NCBI GenBank assembly: GCA_046291695.1
Contig: JBKBSO010000009.1
Span: 62,001 to 126,000, forward strand
From: PNNG01 sp046291695
GTDB taxonomy: Bacteria; Bacteroidota; Bacteroidia; UBA7662
Reading direction: 5' to 3'
Length of the DNA: 64,000 nucleotides
Position 1 is the first letter of the stretch. The number at the start of each line of letters is the position of its first letter. Positions 42,041-51,503 of this stretch are shown here, in pieces. A model generated the notes under the pieces. The model had not been told where the DNA came from. It worked only from the letters and a program-made list of their open reading frames with translations, and made no database searches. The translations under genes and the position numbers were made by a program.

Positions 42041-43324
42041 ATGACTTACCAAACAAGCGCTGATTTTGCAGCACAGGCCGATGCTAATGACCAGCTATCA
42101 CATTTTCGCAAACAATTTCACTTCCCCCAACACCAAGGCAAAGACGTAAATTACTTCACAGGCAATTCGTTAGGGCTCATGCCAAGGGCGGTGCGTTTGT
42201 ACATCGAAACAGAATTAAAAAGCTGGGAAACCTATGGGGTTGAGGGGCATTTCGAAGGGCCACACCCTTGGATGCATTATCACAAATTATTTAGCGACAA
42301 ACTGGCACGACTTGTTGGTGCCTTGCCAGAAGAAGTGGTTTGTATGAACACCCTCACTACTAACCTGCACCTGTTGATGGTCAGCTTTTACCGACCAACG
42401 AACCAGCGCTTCAAAATCATCATGGAAGCAGGTGCCTTCCCCTCTGACCAATACGCCATGGAAAGCCAGGTAAAATTTCATGGCTACACAGCTGAACAAG
42501 CTATTATTGAATTAGCACCCCGGCCCGGTGAAGACAATTTGCGCCTTGAAGACATCTTGGCAGTAATCGAACGGGAGGGGCCACAAACCGCACTTGTGAT
42601 GATGGGGGGGGTAAATTACTATACCGGACAGTTGTTTAACATGGCCAAGATCACTGCTGCCGGACACGCCCAAGGCACTGTGGTGGGCTTCGACCTGGCC
42701 CATGCTGCAGGTAATGTACCATTAAAGCTACACGACTGGCAAGTTGATTTTGCGTGCTGGTGCTCTTATAAGTACTTAAATAGTGGCCCTGGTGGTCCTG
42801 CCGGAATTTTTATTCACCAAAAACACGGGAACAAACCTGAATTACCTCGATTCGCCGGCTGGTGGGGGCACAATGAGTCCGAACGCTTTCAAATGAAAAA
42901 AGGATTCATTCCCATGCAGGGTGCAGCAGGTTGGCAGCTAAGCAACGCCCAAGTGCTGGCCATGGCACCTCACCTGGCATCGCTCGATATTTTCGATCAG
43001 GTAGGCATGGATGCTTTAAGAGCCAAATCTGAAAAACTTACGGGCTACCTCGCTTATCTGCTCCAAGAACTAATTAGCGAATTCCCTGATGCCGGACTTA
43101 AAACAATCACCCCCAATCATCCTGCTGAAAGAGGATGTCAGCAATCCATCCTCTTGCCGGTTATTGGCAGAAAAGTATTTGACTACCTGCAACAACATGG
43201 CGTAATTGCCGATTGGCGCGAACCCGATGTAATAAGGGTAGCGCCTGTGCCGTTGTACAACAGTTTTGATGATGTTTATCAGTTCTACCTTAAGCTGCGC
43301 AATGCTTTATTGATGCACAAATAA
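42041..43324 (+). CDS. kynU: kynureninase
   Basis: A PLP enzyme that splits kynurenine or 3-hydroxykynurenine to (hydroxy)anthranilate and alanine in tryptophan catabolism. The 427-residue protein is full length. Family marks are FTGNSLGLMPRA near residue 40, GVEGHFEGPHPW, DLAHAAGNVPLKLHDWQVDFACW, and the PLP lysine Lys244 in CSYKYLNSGPGG. Together with kmo and the cyclase gene in this window it makes up a three-step kynurenine segment. A TonB receptor follows by 34 bases on the same strand. Confidence 0.95.
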   Translation: MTYQTSADFAAQADANDQLSHFRKQFHFPQHQGKDVNYFTGNSLGLMPRAVRLYIETELKSWETYGVEGHFEGPHPWMHYHKLFSDKLARLVGALPEEVVCMNTLTTNLHLLMVSFYRPTNQRFKIIMEAGAFPSDQYAMESQVKFHGYTAEQAIIELAPRPGEDNLRLEDILAVIEREGPQTALVMMGGVNYYTGQLFNMAKITAAGHAQGTVVGFDLAHAAGNVPLKLHDWQVDFACWCSYKYLNSGPGGPAGIFIHQKHGNKPELPRFAGWWGHNESERFQMKKGFIPMQGAAGWQLSNAQVLAMAPHLASLDIFDQVGMDALRAKSEKLTGYLAYLLQELISEFPDAGLKTITPNHPAERGCQQSILLPVIGRKVFDYLQQHGVIADWREPDVIRVAPVPLYNSFDDVYQFYLKLRNALLMHK

Positions 43325-43358
43325 TAAACCCTACTTCCTTAACCTAACCTGTTACTCC

Positions 43359-45740
43359 TTGAAACCTAAAAACCTACTTTTTGCCATACTTCTCTTGGCA
43401 GTTGGAAATGTATTCGGACAAAACAAAAAAGTAACCCTATCGGGCTACATCAAAGAGGCTGGCAGCGGAGAAACCCTCATCGGCGCCAATGTGTACCTGC
43501 CTGACTTGAAAACAGGAACTACCACCAACGCCTATGGCTTTTACTCCCTTACCATACCCGCAGGAGAATATGTTTTTCGATTCTCCTACGTAGGATATCA
43601 AGCCCAAGAAATTAAAATCAACCTGCTCAAAAATCAGGTATTCGATGTCAATCTCATACCGGCTACCAACCTCGAAGAAATTGTGGTAACCGACGACCGG
43701 CTCATCCGCCAGTCGGAAAATCCACAAATGAGTGTAGTAGAGCTCAGCCCGCAACAAATCAGGGATGTTCCTACCCTATTTGGCGAAAAGGACGTGATGA
43801 AAACCTTGCAACTCATGCCAGGCGTACAATCGGGCAACGAAGGACAATCAGGCATATATGTACGGGGAGGTGGTCCCGACCAAAACCTTATCTTGCTTGA
43901 CGAAGCCGTGGTATATAATGCCTCTCACCTTTTTGGCTTCTTTTCGGTTTTTAATGGCGATGCCGTTAAAAACATCACCCTTACTAAAGGTGGATTTCCG
44001 GCTCGTTACGGCGGACGCTTATCGAGTGTTGTAGATATCAGTATGAAAGACGGCAGTAAGTCTGACTTCGGCGGTGAAGCAGGTATTGGCATCATTAGCT
44101 CTAAATTGATGCTAGAGGGTCCTATTGTAAAAGACAAAGCCTCCTTCGTCATTTCAGGAAGGCGTACTTATGTTGATGCTTTAGTTGCTCCCATTGTTTC
44201 AATCACAGAACCAGGAGCATCGGCTGGCTACTACTTTTACGACTTCAATGTAAAATTGAATTACGATATCGACCGTAAAAACAGACTCTTCCTCAGCGGA
44301 TACTTTGGCAAAGATGCCTTTCATGCAGGCTATAAAGAGCCTGGATTTAACTATAAGGCAGGCCTCAATTGGGGAAACAAAACAGGCACACTTCGCTGGA
44401 ATCATCAGGTAAACGACAAGTTGTTTTTAAACACATCTCTCATTTTAAGCGATTATGAGTTTGAAACCTTTTCACGCGACGAGGGCGATTTTGGAGATTT
44501 TAGTCTCAGATACAGTTCCAGCATCCGCGATTACGGTGTGAAATTTGATGCCGACTATGTGCCCTCACCCAATCATAAAATCAAAGCAGGCTTACAACTT
44601 ACCCGTCACATTTTTATCCCAACCGCTTTTGTTATTCGCGATTCTGAGTTCCCACAATTCGACATCAATCGGGTGGCAAGAGAACTTTCACTCGAAACCG
44701 GCATCTATGTCGAAGATCAGTGGAAAATCACCAATCGACTTGAAGCCAATCTGGGAACCCGTTTAAGTCAATTTTATGCCGGTAACCAAAACTACTGGCG
44801 GCTCGAGCCCCGATTAAGTGCCCGTTATATGACGAGCGACCAGGGCTCTGTAAAAGCAGCCTTCAGCATGATGAACCAATACATGCACCTGCTGAGCAAT
44901 ACCGGTATTGGTTTGCCTACCGACCTCTGGGTACCCGCTAACGACATCATTGGACCTCAAAAATCCATTCAGTATGCGCTAGGGTATGCACATGACCTGC
45001 GTAATAAAAAAGTCACCCTTAGCGCCGAAACCTATTACAAACACTCTAGCAACATCATCACCTATAAACCAGGAGCGAGCTTCCTGTTGGTAGATTTTGA
45101 GGATATTTTTGAGGGAGAAGTCCTGGATATCAAATGGGAAAATCAGGTAACCACGGGTGAAGCCGTTTCCTACGGACTTGAGCTCCTTGCCCAAAAACAT
45201 TATGGGCGCTTTAACGGCTGGATAGGGTATACTCTGAGTAAAACCGATTGGCAATTCCCAGAAATAAACAGCGGATTACCCTTCCCCGCACGATACGACC
45301 GGAGACACGATCTGAGTATCGTTACCTTCTTTGAAGCACGCCAAACCACCGATTATCAAAACGGAATCAAAATATCCGCAGTATTTGTATATGGCACTGG
45401 GAACGCTGTTACTTTACCGCAAGCTAATTTTGTGGCTCCCTATAGCGCTCCTGGAAACCCACTACTGAATAATGGGCAAGGTTTCTGGTGGAATACCGCC
45501 GTAGACTATGGCAGTATGAATTCTTACCGCATGGCCCCCTATCACCGCATGGACGTTTCGGTTCAGCTTATCAAACCAAAAAGCTGGGGTGAAAGAATAA
45601 TTGAATTTAGCGTTTACAACCTTTACAATAGGGCAAACCCCTGGTTCCTTGAACCTTCTTACCGCAATGGACAATCAGTGCTGGTACAATACAGCTTGTT
45701 TGGCATTGTACCTTCCATCAACTACATAGCCCGCTTTTGA
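43359..45740 (+). CDS. TonB-dependent receptor with carboxypeptidase-like N-terminal domain
   Basis: A 793-residue outer-membrane receptor. It begins at a TTG (43359) that directly opens a clean signal peptide (KPKNLLFAILLLAVGNVFGQ). It then has a CarboxypepD_reg-like domain (about 27-105; GYIKEAGSGETLIGANVYLP), a plug with PTLFGEKDVMKTLQLMPGVQ and GIYVRGGGPDQNLILLDEA, and a barrel ending NYIARF. It sits between kynU and a DUF4249 lipoprotein gene with a 1-base gap to the latter, the standard receptor-lipoprotein pairing. The ligand is unknown. Confidence 0.92.
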   Translation: MKPKNLLFAILLLAVGNVFGQNKKVTLSGYIKEAGSGETLIGANVYLPDLKTGTTTNAYGFYSLTIPAGEYVFRFSYVGYQAQEIKINLLKNQVFDVNLIPATNLEEIVVTDDRLIRQSENPQMSVVELSPQQIRDVPTLFGEKDVMKTLQLMPGVQSGNEGQSGIYVRGGGPDQNLILLDEAVVYNASHLFGFFSVFNGDAVKNITLTKGGFPARYGGRLSSVVDISMKDGSKSDFGGEAGIGIISSKLMLEGPIVKDKASFVISGRRTYVDALVAPIVSITEPGASAGYYFYDFNVKLNYDIDRKNRLFLSGYFGKDAFHAGYKEPGFNYKAGLNWGNKTGTLRWNHQVNDKLFLNTSLILSDYEFETFSRDEGDFGDFSLRYSSSIRDYGVKFDADYVPSPNHKIKAGLQLTRHIFIPTAFVIRDSEFPQFDINRVARELSLETGIYVEDQWKITNRLEANLGTRLSQFYAGNQNYWRLEPRLSARYMTSDQGSVKAAFSMMNQYMHLLSNTGIGLPTDLWVPANDIIGPQKSIQYALGYAHDLRNKKVTLSAETYYKHSSNIITYKPGASFLLVDFEDIFEGEVLDIKWENQVTTGEAVSYGLELLAQKHYGRFNGWIGYTLSKTDWQFPEINSGLPFPARYDRRHDLSIVTFFEARQTTDYQNGIKISAVFVYGTGNAVTLPQANFVAPYSAPGNPLLNNGQGFWWNTAVDYGSMNSYRMAPYHRMDVSVQLIKPKSWGERIIEFSVYNLYNRANPWFLEPSYRNGQSVLVQYSLFGIVPSINYIARF

Positions 45741-45741
45741 T

Positions 45742-46596
45742 ATGAAAAAACTCATCTATTTTTTGCTGCTCTTGTTTACCCTCAGTGCCTGTCGCGAAAC
45801 AATAATCAGCACTACCGACCTCAACTTGCAGGAAAAATTGGTATTGGGTTGTTTCATCAGTCCTGATGATATCGAAATTCAAGCCACTTTAACCCGTTCA
45901 AAGCCGCTTTATCGGCGCGACAACAGTCCTTGGGATTTTCCGGCTGTCAGCAATGCTACTATTACCATTACCGACGGTGAAAGCACGGGGCAATTATTGT
46001 TCGATAGTAACCGCCAGGGCTATGTGCTGGCTACCAGCAGCTTCCCTATCGTTGCGGGTAAAACCTATACCATGCAAATAAATACTCCCGATGGCAAATC
46101 AGTTCGGGCAAGTTGTACCGTACCCAGCCCTTTTAATCCCGACCTGAAGCTTGATGTGATTGCCTTGGCTTCTGGCCCAAGTCAAGTTGAAGACAGACTT
46201 CGAATCAATGCTAGTTGGATTAACCCTCCTGGTGCTGCTCGCTATTTCCGGTTTAACTATGCCCAGATTTTTGACTTTCAGGGCACGCCCGATACGAGTT
46301 GGGCTAATACCTATATTTATTCCGAACAATTCATCGACCAAAGCTTTGTTATCAACAATCGTTTTGTATTCTCAGATTTGGCCTACAGTTATAATTGGCG
46401 AAGCGGCAGGAGGATTATGGGACAACTCCAGGAAATGGATGTACACAGTTACCGCTATTTCAGCTCGTTGAGAGGACAAGCACTCACCGGGGGTGACGGT
46501 TTCAGTGAACCTACCGTTATTTATTCGAATGTGGAAGATGGCATTGGTTGCTTTGGAGCGCATTACACTTATAACCCAATTACTGTAGATTATTAA
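45742..46596 (+). CDS. DUF4249 lipoprotein, partner of the TonB receptor
   Basis: A 284-residue lipoprotein with signal MKKLIYFLLLLFTLSAC (lipobox LSAC). The mature part begins with ETIISTT, then immunoglobulin-like beta strands (VLGCFISPDDIEIQATLTRS, VSNATITITDGES) as in DUF4249. This family usually follows a carboxypeptidase-domain TonB receptor, as here, and may act as its surface lid. It is followed by kmo after 35 bases that contain a promoter. Confidence 0.9.
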   Translation: MKKLIYFLLLLFTLSACRETIISTTDLNLQEKLVLGCFISPDDIEIQATLTRSKPLYRRDNSPWDFPAVSNATITITDGESTGQLLFDSNRQGYVLATSSFPIVAGKTYTMQINTPDGKSVRASCTVPSPFNPDLKLDVIALASGPSQVEDRLRINASWINPPGAARYFRFNYAQIFDFQGTPDTSWANTYIYSEQFIDQSFVINNRFVFSDLAYSYNWRSGRRIMGQLQEMDVHSYRYFSSLRGQALTGGDGFSEPTVIYSNVEDGIGCFGAHYTYNPITVDY

Positions 46597-46607
46597 GGCA
46601 GGCGATG

Positions 46608-46615
46608 TATCTTTG
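46608..46615 (+). promoter_or_regulatory. -7 box upstream of kmo
   Basis: TATCTTTG matches TAnnTTTG exactly and lies 16 bases before the kmo start. It suggests that kmo has its own promoter as well as possible read-through from the receptor genes. Confidence 0.65.
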
Positions 46616-46631
46616 AGAAATCGCTTATAAT

Positions 46632-47987
46632 ATGTCAAAGTCGAATCTTACAGTACTTGGAGCCGGTTTGGTTGGTTCACTCCTGTCTATATATCTCAAG
46701 CGGCGTGGTTTTGAAGTAGATGTGTATGAACGCAGGTCAGATATGCGCAGTGGTGGCAATTATGGTGGACGTTCAATTAACCTGGCCCTCAGCGACAGGG
46801 GATTTGCAGCCCTTGAAAAAGTAGGCATCGACAATGAAATCCGAAAAGTAGGCATCCCCATGCATGGTCGAATGATTCATAATCTCGATGGCTCCCTTAG
46901 TTTTCAGCCATATGGCAAGGAAGGCCAAAGTATTTATTCGGTTTCACGTTCGGGCCTTAACTACAAATTAATGGATTTGGCTGAAGCAGAAGGAGTACGC
47001 ATACATTTTAACCTACGCTGCAATGATGTTGACTTGCAGGAAAAAACCCTGCACTTCGAGCACAACGAAACCCGTCAGAAATTATCCCTACAATACGAGC
47101 AACTCTTTGGCACCGATGGCGCTTTTTCAGCATTACGAAGCAGTATGATGAAAACAGATCGATTTGAGTACAGCCAAGACTACCTCCCACATGGTTACAA
47201 GGAACTTACCATTCCGCCAACCGAGGATGGAAGCTTTGCTATGGAAAAAAATGCGCTGCATATCTGGCCAAGGGGTCATTTTATGATGATCGCCCTGCCC
47301 AACCCGGATGGCAGCTTCACCTGCACACTCTTTTTTCCTTACGAGGGCGAGCCCTCTTTTGAAAAAATTAAAACCGAGGCCGATTTAATGGCCTTTTTCA
47401 CGACTTATTTTAACGATGCCATTCCATTAATGCCCACCTTGGTGGAAGACTATTTCGCCAATCCTACGCCTTCGCTGGTTACCACCCGCTGCTTTCCCTG
47501 GAAATACGCCGATAATGCCGTGTTGCTGGGCGACGCAGCACACGCTATTGTTCCTTTTTATGGTCAGGGCATGAATGCAGGGTTTGAAGATGTGCGCGTA
47601 TTTGATGAACTCTTCGAACAAATTGGTGACAACTGGGAAAGCCTGTTTGATGCCTTCCAGCATACAAGGAAACCCGATGGCGATGCTATTGCAACCTTGG
47701 CAAAAAACAATTTCGTTGAAATGCGCGACAAAGTCGCCGATCCACAATTTATCCTGCAGAAAAAAATAGAAGCCCGTATCCATGCGCGATATCCCGACAA
47801 ATGGATTCCGCTATACAGCATGGTTACCTTTAGCCCGAAAATGCGGTATTCTGAAGCCTTGCAAAAAGGCCAATTCCAAGATCAACTCATGGCACGTCTT
47901 ATGGCGAATACCGATTACAGCCATCGACTCGAAAGTGCCGAATTAGATGCCGCCATCGACGAACTCATTCGCGAATACCAGCAATAA
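46632..47987 (+). CDS. kmo: kynurenine 3-monooxygenase
   Basis: An FAD- and NADPH-dependent hydroxylase that turns kynurenine to 3-hydroxykynurenine. The 451 residues carry the FAD motif VLGAGLVGSLLS at residues 7-18, GGNYGGRSINLALSDRG, and the second FAD motif LLGDAAHAIVPFYGQGMNAGFED. The family often associates with membranes through its C-terminus; here that end is short and not clearly hydrophobic. It overlaps the next gene by one base (TAATG). Confidence 0.95.
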   Translation: MSKSNLTVLGAGLVGSLLSIYLKRRGFEVDVYERRSDMRSGGNYGGRSINLALSDRGFAALEKVGIDNEIRKVGIPMHGRMIHNLDGSLSFQPYGKEGQSIYSVSRSGLNYKLMDLAEAEGVRIHFNLRCNDVDLQEKTLHFEHNETRQKLSLQYEQLFGTDGAFSALRSSMMKTDRFEYSQDYLPHGYKELTIPPTEDGSFAMEKNALHIWPRGHFMMIALPNPDGSFTCTLFFPYEGEPSFEKIKTEADLMAFFTTYFNDAIPLMPTLVEDYFANPTPSLVTTRCFPWKYADNAVLLGDAAHAIVPFYGQGMNAGFEDVRVFDELFEQIGDNWESLFDAFQHTRKPDGDAIATLAKNNFVEMRDKVADPQFILQKKIEARIHARYPDKWIPLYSMVTFSPKMRYSEALQKGQFQDQLMARLMANTDYSHRLESAELDAAIDELIREYQQ

Positions 47988-48454
47988 TGACAAAAACCAG
48001 CATACATAACCTTAGCCAGGTATTTCTATTTCGCGGTCTCGCTTTTGGCATCGTTGGACTCGGCAGTCTGGCCTTGTTTTCTGACTACGACGATAGTGTA
48101 CGGATTGCCCTGTTTTTACTGTCGTTAGTGGTCATGGTAAGCCTTTGGATGATTGTACAACCCGGCTATATGGCCTTCGAAACAGCGCAGGGGCATTTGC
48201 TTATCTCTACCGATAAAGAAGATAAAAATGACTTCTACCTTAAGTTTTCAATCAACGAATTGGCGGGCTACGAAATAGAAAAAAGCTATGCGGGACTTCG
48301 GAAGGTGTTGTATTTATACCGCAAAACACCCAAAGGTTTCCTGCGCAGTAAACCAATTCCCATGAGCTTATACAGCCCGGCTCAAACCCGAAAAATGTGC
48401 GAACAGCTCGATCAAATTGTCAGCCAAAATGGCTTTGGACATTTGAAGCTCTAA
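47987..48454 (+). CDS. small membrane protein coupled to kmo
   Basis: A 155-residue protein of unknown family whose start codon overlaps the kmo stop (TAATG). Two spans lie near the N-terminus (residues about 14-30 and 37-55, with FGIVGLGSLALFS and ALFLLSLVVMVSLWMIV), and a C-terminal soluble part follows (ISTDKEDKNDFYLKFSINELAGYEIEKSY in part). No catalytic motif is seen. Its coupling to kmo suggests a link to this pathway or to membrane attachment of Kmo, but that is inference. It converges with the cyclase gene by a 4-base overlap. Confidence 0.6.
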   Translation: MTKTSIHNLSQVFLFRGLAFGIVGLGSLALFSDYDDSVRIALFLLSLVVMVSLWMIVQPGYMAFETAQGHLLISTDKEDKNDFYLKFSINELAGYEIEKSYAGLRKVLYLYRKTPKGFLRSKPIPMSLYSPAQTRKMCEQLDQIVSQNGFGHLKL

Positions 48455-49176
48455 ATTAAAGGGTATAAAACCGGCTTAGAAGGGCTGGCATCCGACTCAA
48501 AAGGCGCTATCATCAAGTTAAGCGCATAATCACCGTCTGGTACACGATTGTCTACAAATATCAGCTCCGTTATGGTGGCTGCCATGCGCGGATTTTCTGG
48601 AAAATGCCAAAAACTGTGGTGTGCGGCCAACAAACCACCATCATCTTCTTTGTCTACCGAAGGTAAATCGGTGAGCAAATGCATTACCCCCTGCTCGCGT
48701 AACCAGCCAAGGGCAGACGGTTCAAAATACGCCGGGTTTGTACCTGCATAACGTTGTTGCAGCTTTTCTGTCGTATTTGGCAAAGTGCGTACAATCACGG
48801 CTTCTGTATGGGTTAGATCTCCCAAAGCAGTCAATAGTTGCAGCTTACTTATAACAGCATCCTCCTCACGACTTTCGGGCAACAAGCTAATGAGCCGCGC
48901 CCTAAACCAAAAACGTTTCAAACAGTGATTGATGGTGAAGCGCTCTGCACTGATATGGCCTACACATTCGGTATGGGTCCCATTGCCGTGCGGACTAAAG
49001 CTAATGTCTTCAACATTACATGGGCCACCAGCACTCACCTTGCCGATGAAACCAGCCACCTGAAAAGCTTTCATTTCAGGATCTGCAATGCCAAAAGCAT
49101 TGGGGTTATGATGCCCTGCTTGCAAGGGAATCGACAAATCAATGGGGTTGCTTAAATCAGCTTGTAGGCTCTTCAT
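48451..49176 (-). CDS. cyclase-family hydrolase, likely kynurenine formamidase
   Basis: A 241-residue metal-dependent hydrolase of the cyclase/KynB family. The metal-binding motif is HGNGTHTECVGHI, matching HxGTHxDxPxH with small changes, and further histidines lie in AAHHSFWHFPEN. In bacteria this family hydrolyses N-formylkynurenine, the step before Kmo and KynU, and these two genes are next door. Assignment as formamidase is therefore inference from family and neighbours. It overlaps the end of hemW by 20 bases and lies downstream of it on the minus strand. Confidence 0.8.
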   Translation of the reverse strand: MKSLQADLSNPIDLSIPLQAGHHNPNAFGIADPEMKAFQVAGFIGKVSAGGPCNVEDISFSPHGNGTHTECVGHISAERFTINHCLKRFWFRARLISLLPESREEDAVISKLQLLTALGDLTHTEAVIVRTLPNTTEKLQQRYAGTNPAYFEPSALGWLREQGVMHLLTDLPSVDKEDDGGLLAAHHSFWHFPENPRMAATITELIFVDNRVPDGDYALNLMIAPFESDASPSKPVLYPLI

Positions 49177-50308
49177 CGTCTGCTAAGATAAATAGTTCAG
49201 AGGCAATTCTGTCGGCATAGTGCTTACCACTTTTACTTAACCGCAGGCTGTTGGCACTTAGCTCATACCAACCTGCCGAAATATCAGCCAACTGCTTTTC
49301 TATGGCCTGGAGGTATTTTGAGCCAAAACGGCTTACAACCTGATGTAAACTGATTCCCTCAGAAGTCCTTAGCCGCGTTAGCAAATATTCATTAAACTGA
49401 TCGGCTTTGGTTAGCAGCTCGAATTCTGCTGCTATTTTCCCTTGCTCGAGGGCCTTCACATACAAGGCATTATTCGATATATTCCATTGCCGGCCAGCTT
49501 TACCATCGAACGAATGCGCCGATGGCCCAATGCCCAAATACGCACTCCCCAGCCAATAGCTGCTGTTGTGTACAGCCCGTTTACCCGGTCTTGCAAAATT
49601 TGATATCTCATAATGCTCATAGCCTTTGGATGCCGCTATGTCCAAAAGCAAATCAAAATGACGCATTTGCTGCTCATCGCTGGCTGGTAATACCTTTCCT
49701 TGCTGCACAAATTTATGTAAGGCAGTACGATGCTCAACGGTTAAGGCATAGGCCGAAAAATGTGGTAGATCGTAGGCCAAAAGCTCATCTAAATTGGCCA
49801 CCCAATCGGCATCCGACATGGCCGGCATGCCATAAATCAAATCGGCCGTGAGGTCCTTATGCCAAACATCCCTGATCAAATTTAGACATTTACGGGCCTC
49901 TTCCGCTGAATGTGCCCGATTCATCAACAACAAATCATCGTCTCTAAAGCTTTGAACCCCAATGCTCAGCCGATTTATTGGACTTTCAGCTAACATATTA
50001 AGTTGATAGAGGCTTAAATCATCAGGATTAGCTTCAAGGGTTATTTCAGCATCTGGAAGGAGTATAAATAGCTTTTCAATGGCATCAAACAAGCGTGTTA
50101 GCTCCAGTTCGCTCAATACCGAAGGCGTTCCACCACCAAAGTAAATGCTCTGCAAGCTGTTGTCTGGCAAATAGTTTGCCCGCATTTCCAATTCCAGCAA
50201 CATGGCATTCAATACCGCCTCACGTTGCTTCATGGAGGTGCTAAAATGAAAATCGCAATAATGACAAGCTTGCTTGCAAAAGGGTATATGGAGGTAAAGA
50301 CCCGACAT
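49157..50308 (-). CDS. hemW: radical SAM heme chaperone HemW
   Basis: A 383-residue radical SAM protein of the HemW family (formerly called coproporphyrinogen III oxidase-like). The 4Fe-4S cluster ligands are Cys11, Cys15 and Cys18 in FCKQACHYCDFHF, followed by YFGGGTPSVLS. The C-terminal region LLTRLRTSEGISL is typical of HemW. The protein hands heme to respiratory enzymes rather than making it. It is downstream of the VWA protein gene with 16 bases between. Confidence 0.93.
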   Translation of the reverse strand: MSGLYLHIPFCKQACHYCDFHFSTSMKQREAVLNAMLLELEMRANYLPDNSLQSIYFGGGTPSVLSELELTRLFDAIEKLFILLPDAEITLEANPDDLSLYQLNMLAESPINRLSIGVQSFRDDDLLLMNRAHSAEEARKCLNLIRDVWHKDLTADLIYGMPAMSDADWVANLDELLAYDLPHFSAYALTVEHRTALHKFVQQGKVLPASDEQQMRHFDLLLDIAASKGYEHYEISNFARPGKRAVHNSSYWLGSAYLGIGPSAHSFDGKAGRQWNISNNALYVKALEQGKIAAEFELLTKADQFNEYLLTRLRTSEGISLHQVVSRFGSKYLQAIEKQLADISAGWYELSANSLRLSKSGKHYADRIASELFILADDEEPTS

Positions 50309-50324
50309 CAGGCGAATTTACAAC

Positions 50325-51422
50325 TCAACGCATCCTTTTTCGTCGGTTTTGCTGATAATCGTGAAAAACAAATTCTCCCAATCCCTTTAAACCGCTGTAA
50401 AAAGCCTTTCCTTGATTCGCTTCGGTGAATTGTGCCACAAATTGTTGCAAGTAGGGGTCTTGTGCTATCATAAAAGTGGTAATCGTAATTTTAGACTTTC
50501 GAGCTTGGCGAGCCAGCATCAAACATCGATTCACGATTTTTCGATCCAAGCCAAAGCTGTTCTTGTAGTAATCCCCTCCCTCTTTTAAGCAACTAGGCTT
50601 ACCATCGGTAATCATGAAAATCTGCTTATTAGGGTGTTTTCGTCTTCGCAGCATCTCCATAGCCAGCTCCAACCCGGCAACAGTGTTGGTATGAAAAGGT
50701 CCGACTTGCAAATATGGTAAGTCTTTTACTGCAATCGGGAAGGCATCGTCACCAAAAGCCAAAATATCCAAGCTATCCTTAGGATATTTCTGCATAATAA
50801 GCTCGCTTAAGGCCATAGCAACCTTTTTTGCTGGAGTTATGCGATCCTCACCGTACAGAATCATAGAATGGGAAACGTCAATCATGAGTACGGTACTGCA
50901 CTGCGCCTCGTGTTGTTGTGCGCGTACTTCCAAATCTTCCGATTCAAGCTTAAAGTCATCAATACCATGATTAACATAAGCATTTTGTAGGGAAGCCGTA
51001 AAATCTACTTGCTCATGTGTATCTCCAAACTGGTAGGGCCGCGTGTCACTGGTTAACTCCGTACCTCTACCGCTGTGCGGACTCCGGTGTTCCCCTCTAC
51101 CAGACCGCTTCAGTTTTCCAAATATCTGCTCCAAGCTACGCGACCGTATGCCTTGTTCCGCTTTAGCAGTTAGTAAGGGCTCACCCGCCCCTTCCTCCTT
51201 CAGAAAACCTTTTTTCATTAAATCCGATAGAAAGTCCCCCATACCGTAATCGGCAGTCGTTAATGAATACTCCTTGTCCAATTCATTCATCCAAGCAAGG
51301 GCCTCCGCTGCGTCACCAGCGGTATAGGTAACCAGTTCAAGAAAGATGTCGAGCAACCGATCAAAAATCGGTTTGCCATTATCAGGATCTGGTACAAAGG
51401 CAGAAAAACGAAATCCAAGCAT
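50325..51422 (-). CDS. VWA (von Willebrand factor A) domain protein, likely partner of the AAA ATPase
   Basis: The 365-residue soluble protein has a MIDAS metal site in LMIDVSHSMI (DxSxS) near residue 190 with FMITDGKPSCL later. It starts at 51422 with MLGFRFSAFVPDP and no signal peptide. It resembles the VWA protein that usually accompanies MoxR/ChlI-like ATPases; the likely partner here is the AAA protein at 60545-62017, about 9 kb upstream on the same strand. It follows the gldN terminator and precedes hemW. Confidence 0.85.
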   Translation of the reverse strand: MLGFRFSAFVPDPDNGKPIFDRLLDIFLELVTYTAGDAAEALAWMNELDKEYSLTTADYGMGDFLSDLMKKGFLKEEGAGEPLLTAKAEQGIRSRSLEQIFGKLKRSGRGEHRSPHSGRGTELTSDTRPYQFGDTHEQVDFTASLQNAYVNHGIDDFKLESEDLEVRAQQHEAQCSTVLMIDVSHSMILYGEDRITPAKKVAMALSELIMQKYPKDSLDILAFGDDAFPIAVKDLPYLQVGPFHTNTVAGLELAMEMLRRRKHPNKQIFMITDGKPSCLKEGGDYYKNSFGLDRKIVNRCLMLARQARKSKITITTFMIAQDPYLQQFVAQFTEANQGKAFYSGLKGLGEFVFHDYQQNRRKRMR

Positions 51423-51460
51423 GTTAATTAAACAGCAAACTCACCTAAAAGTTACATCAT

Positions 51461-51486
51461 AAAAAAACCCCGGCATAACCGGGGTT
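51461..51486 (-). terminator. intrinsic terminator after gldN
   Basis: AACCCCGG (51466-51473) pairs with CCGGGGTT (51479-51486) with a 5-base loop; on the minus strand the stem is followed by a run of seven T residues. It separates the T9SS operon from the VWA gene, although read-through remains possible. Confidence 0.88.
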
Positions 51487-51503
51487 CTGAATAATTTTTG
51501 AGC

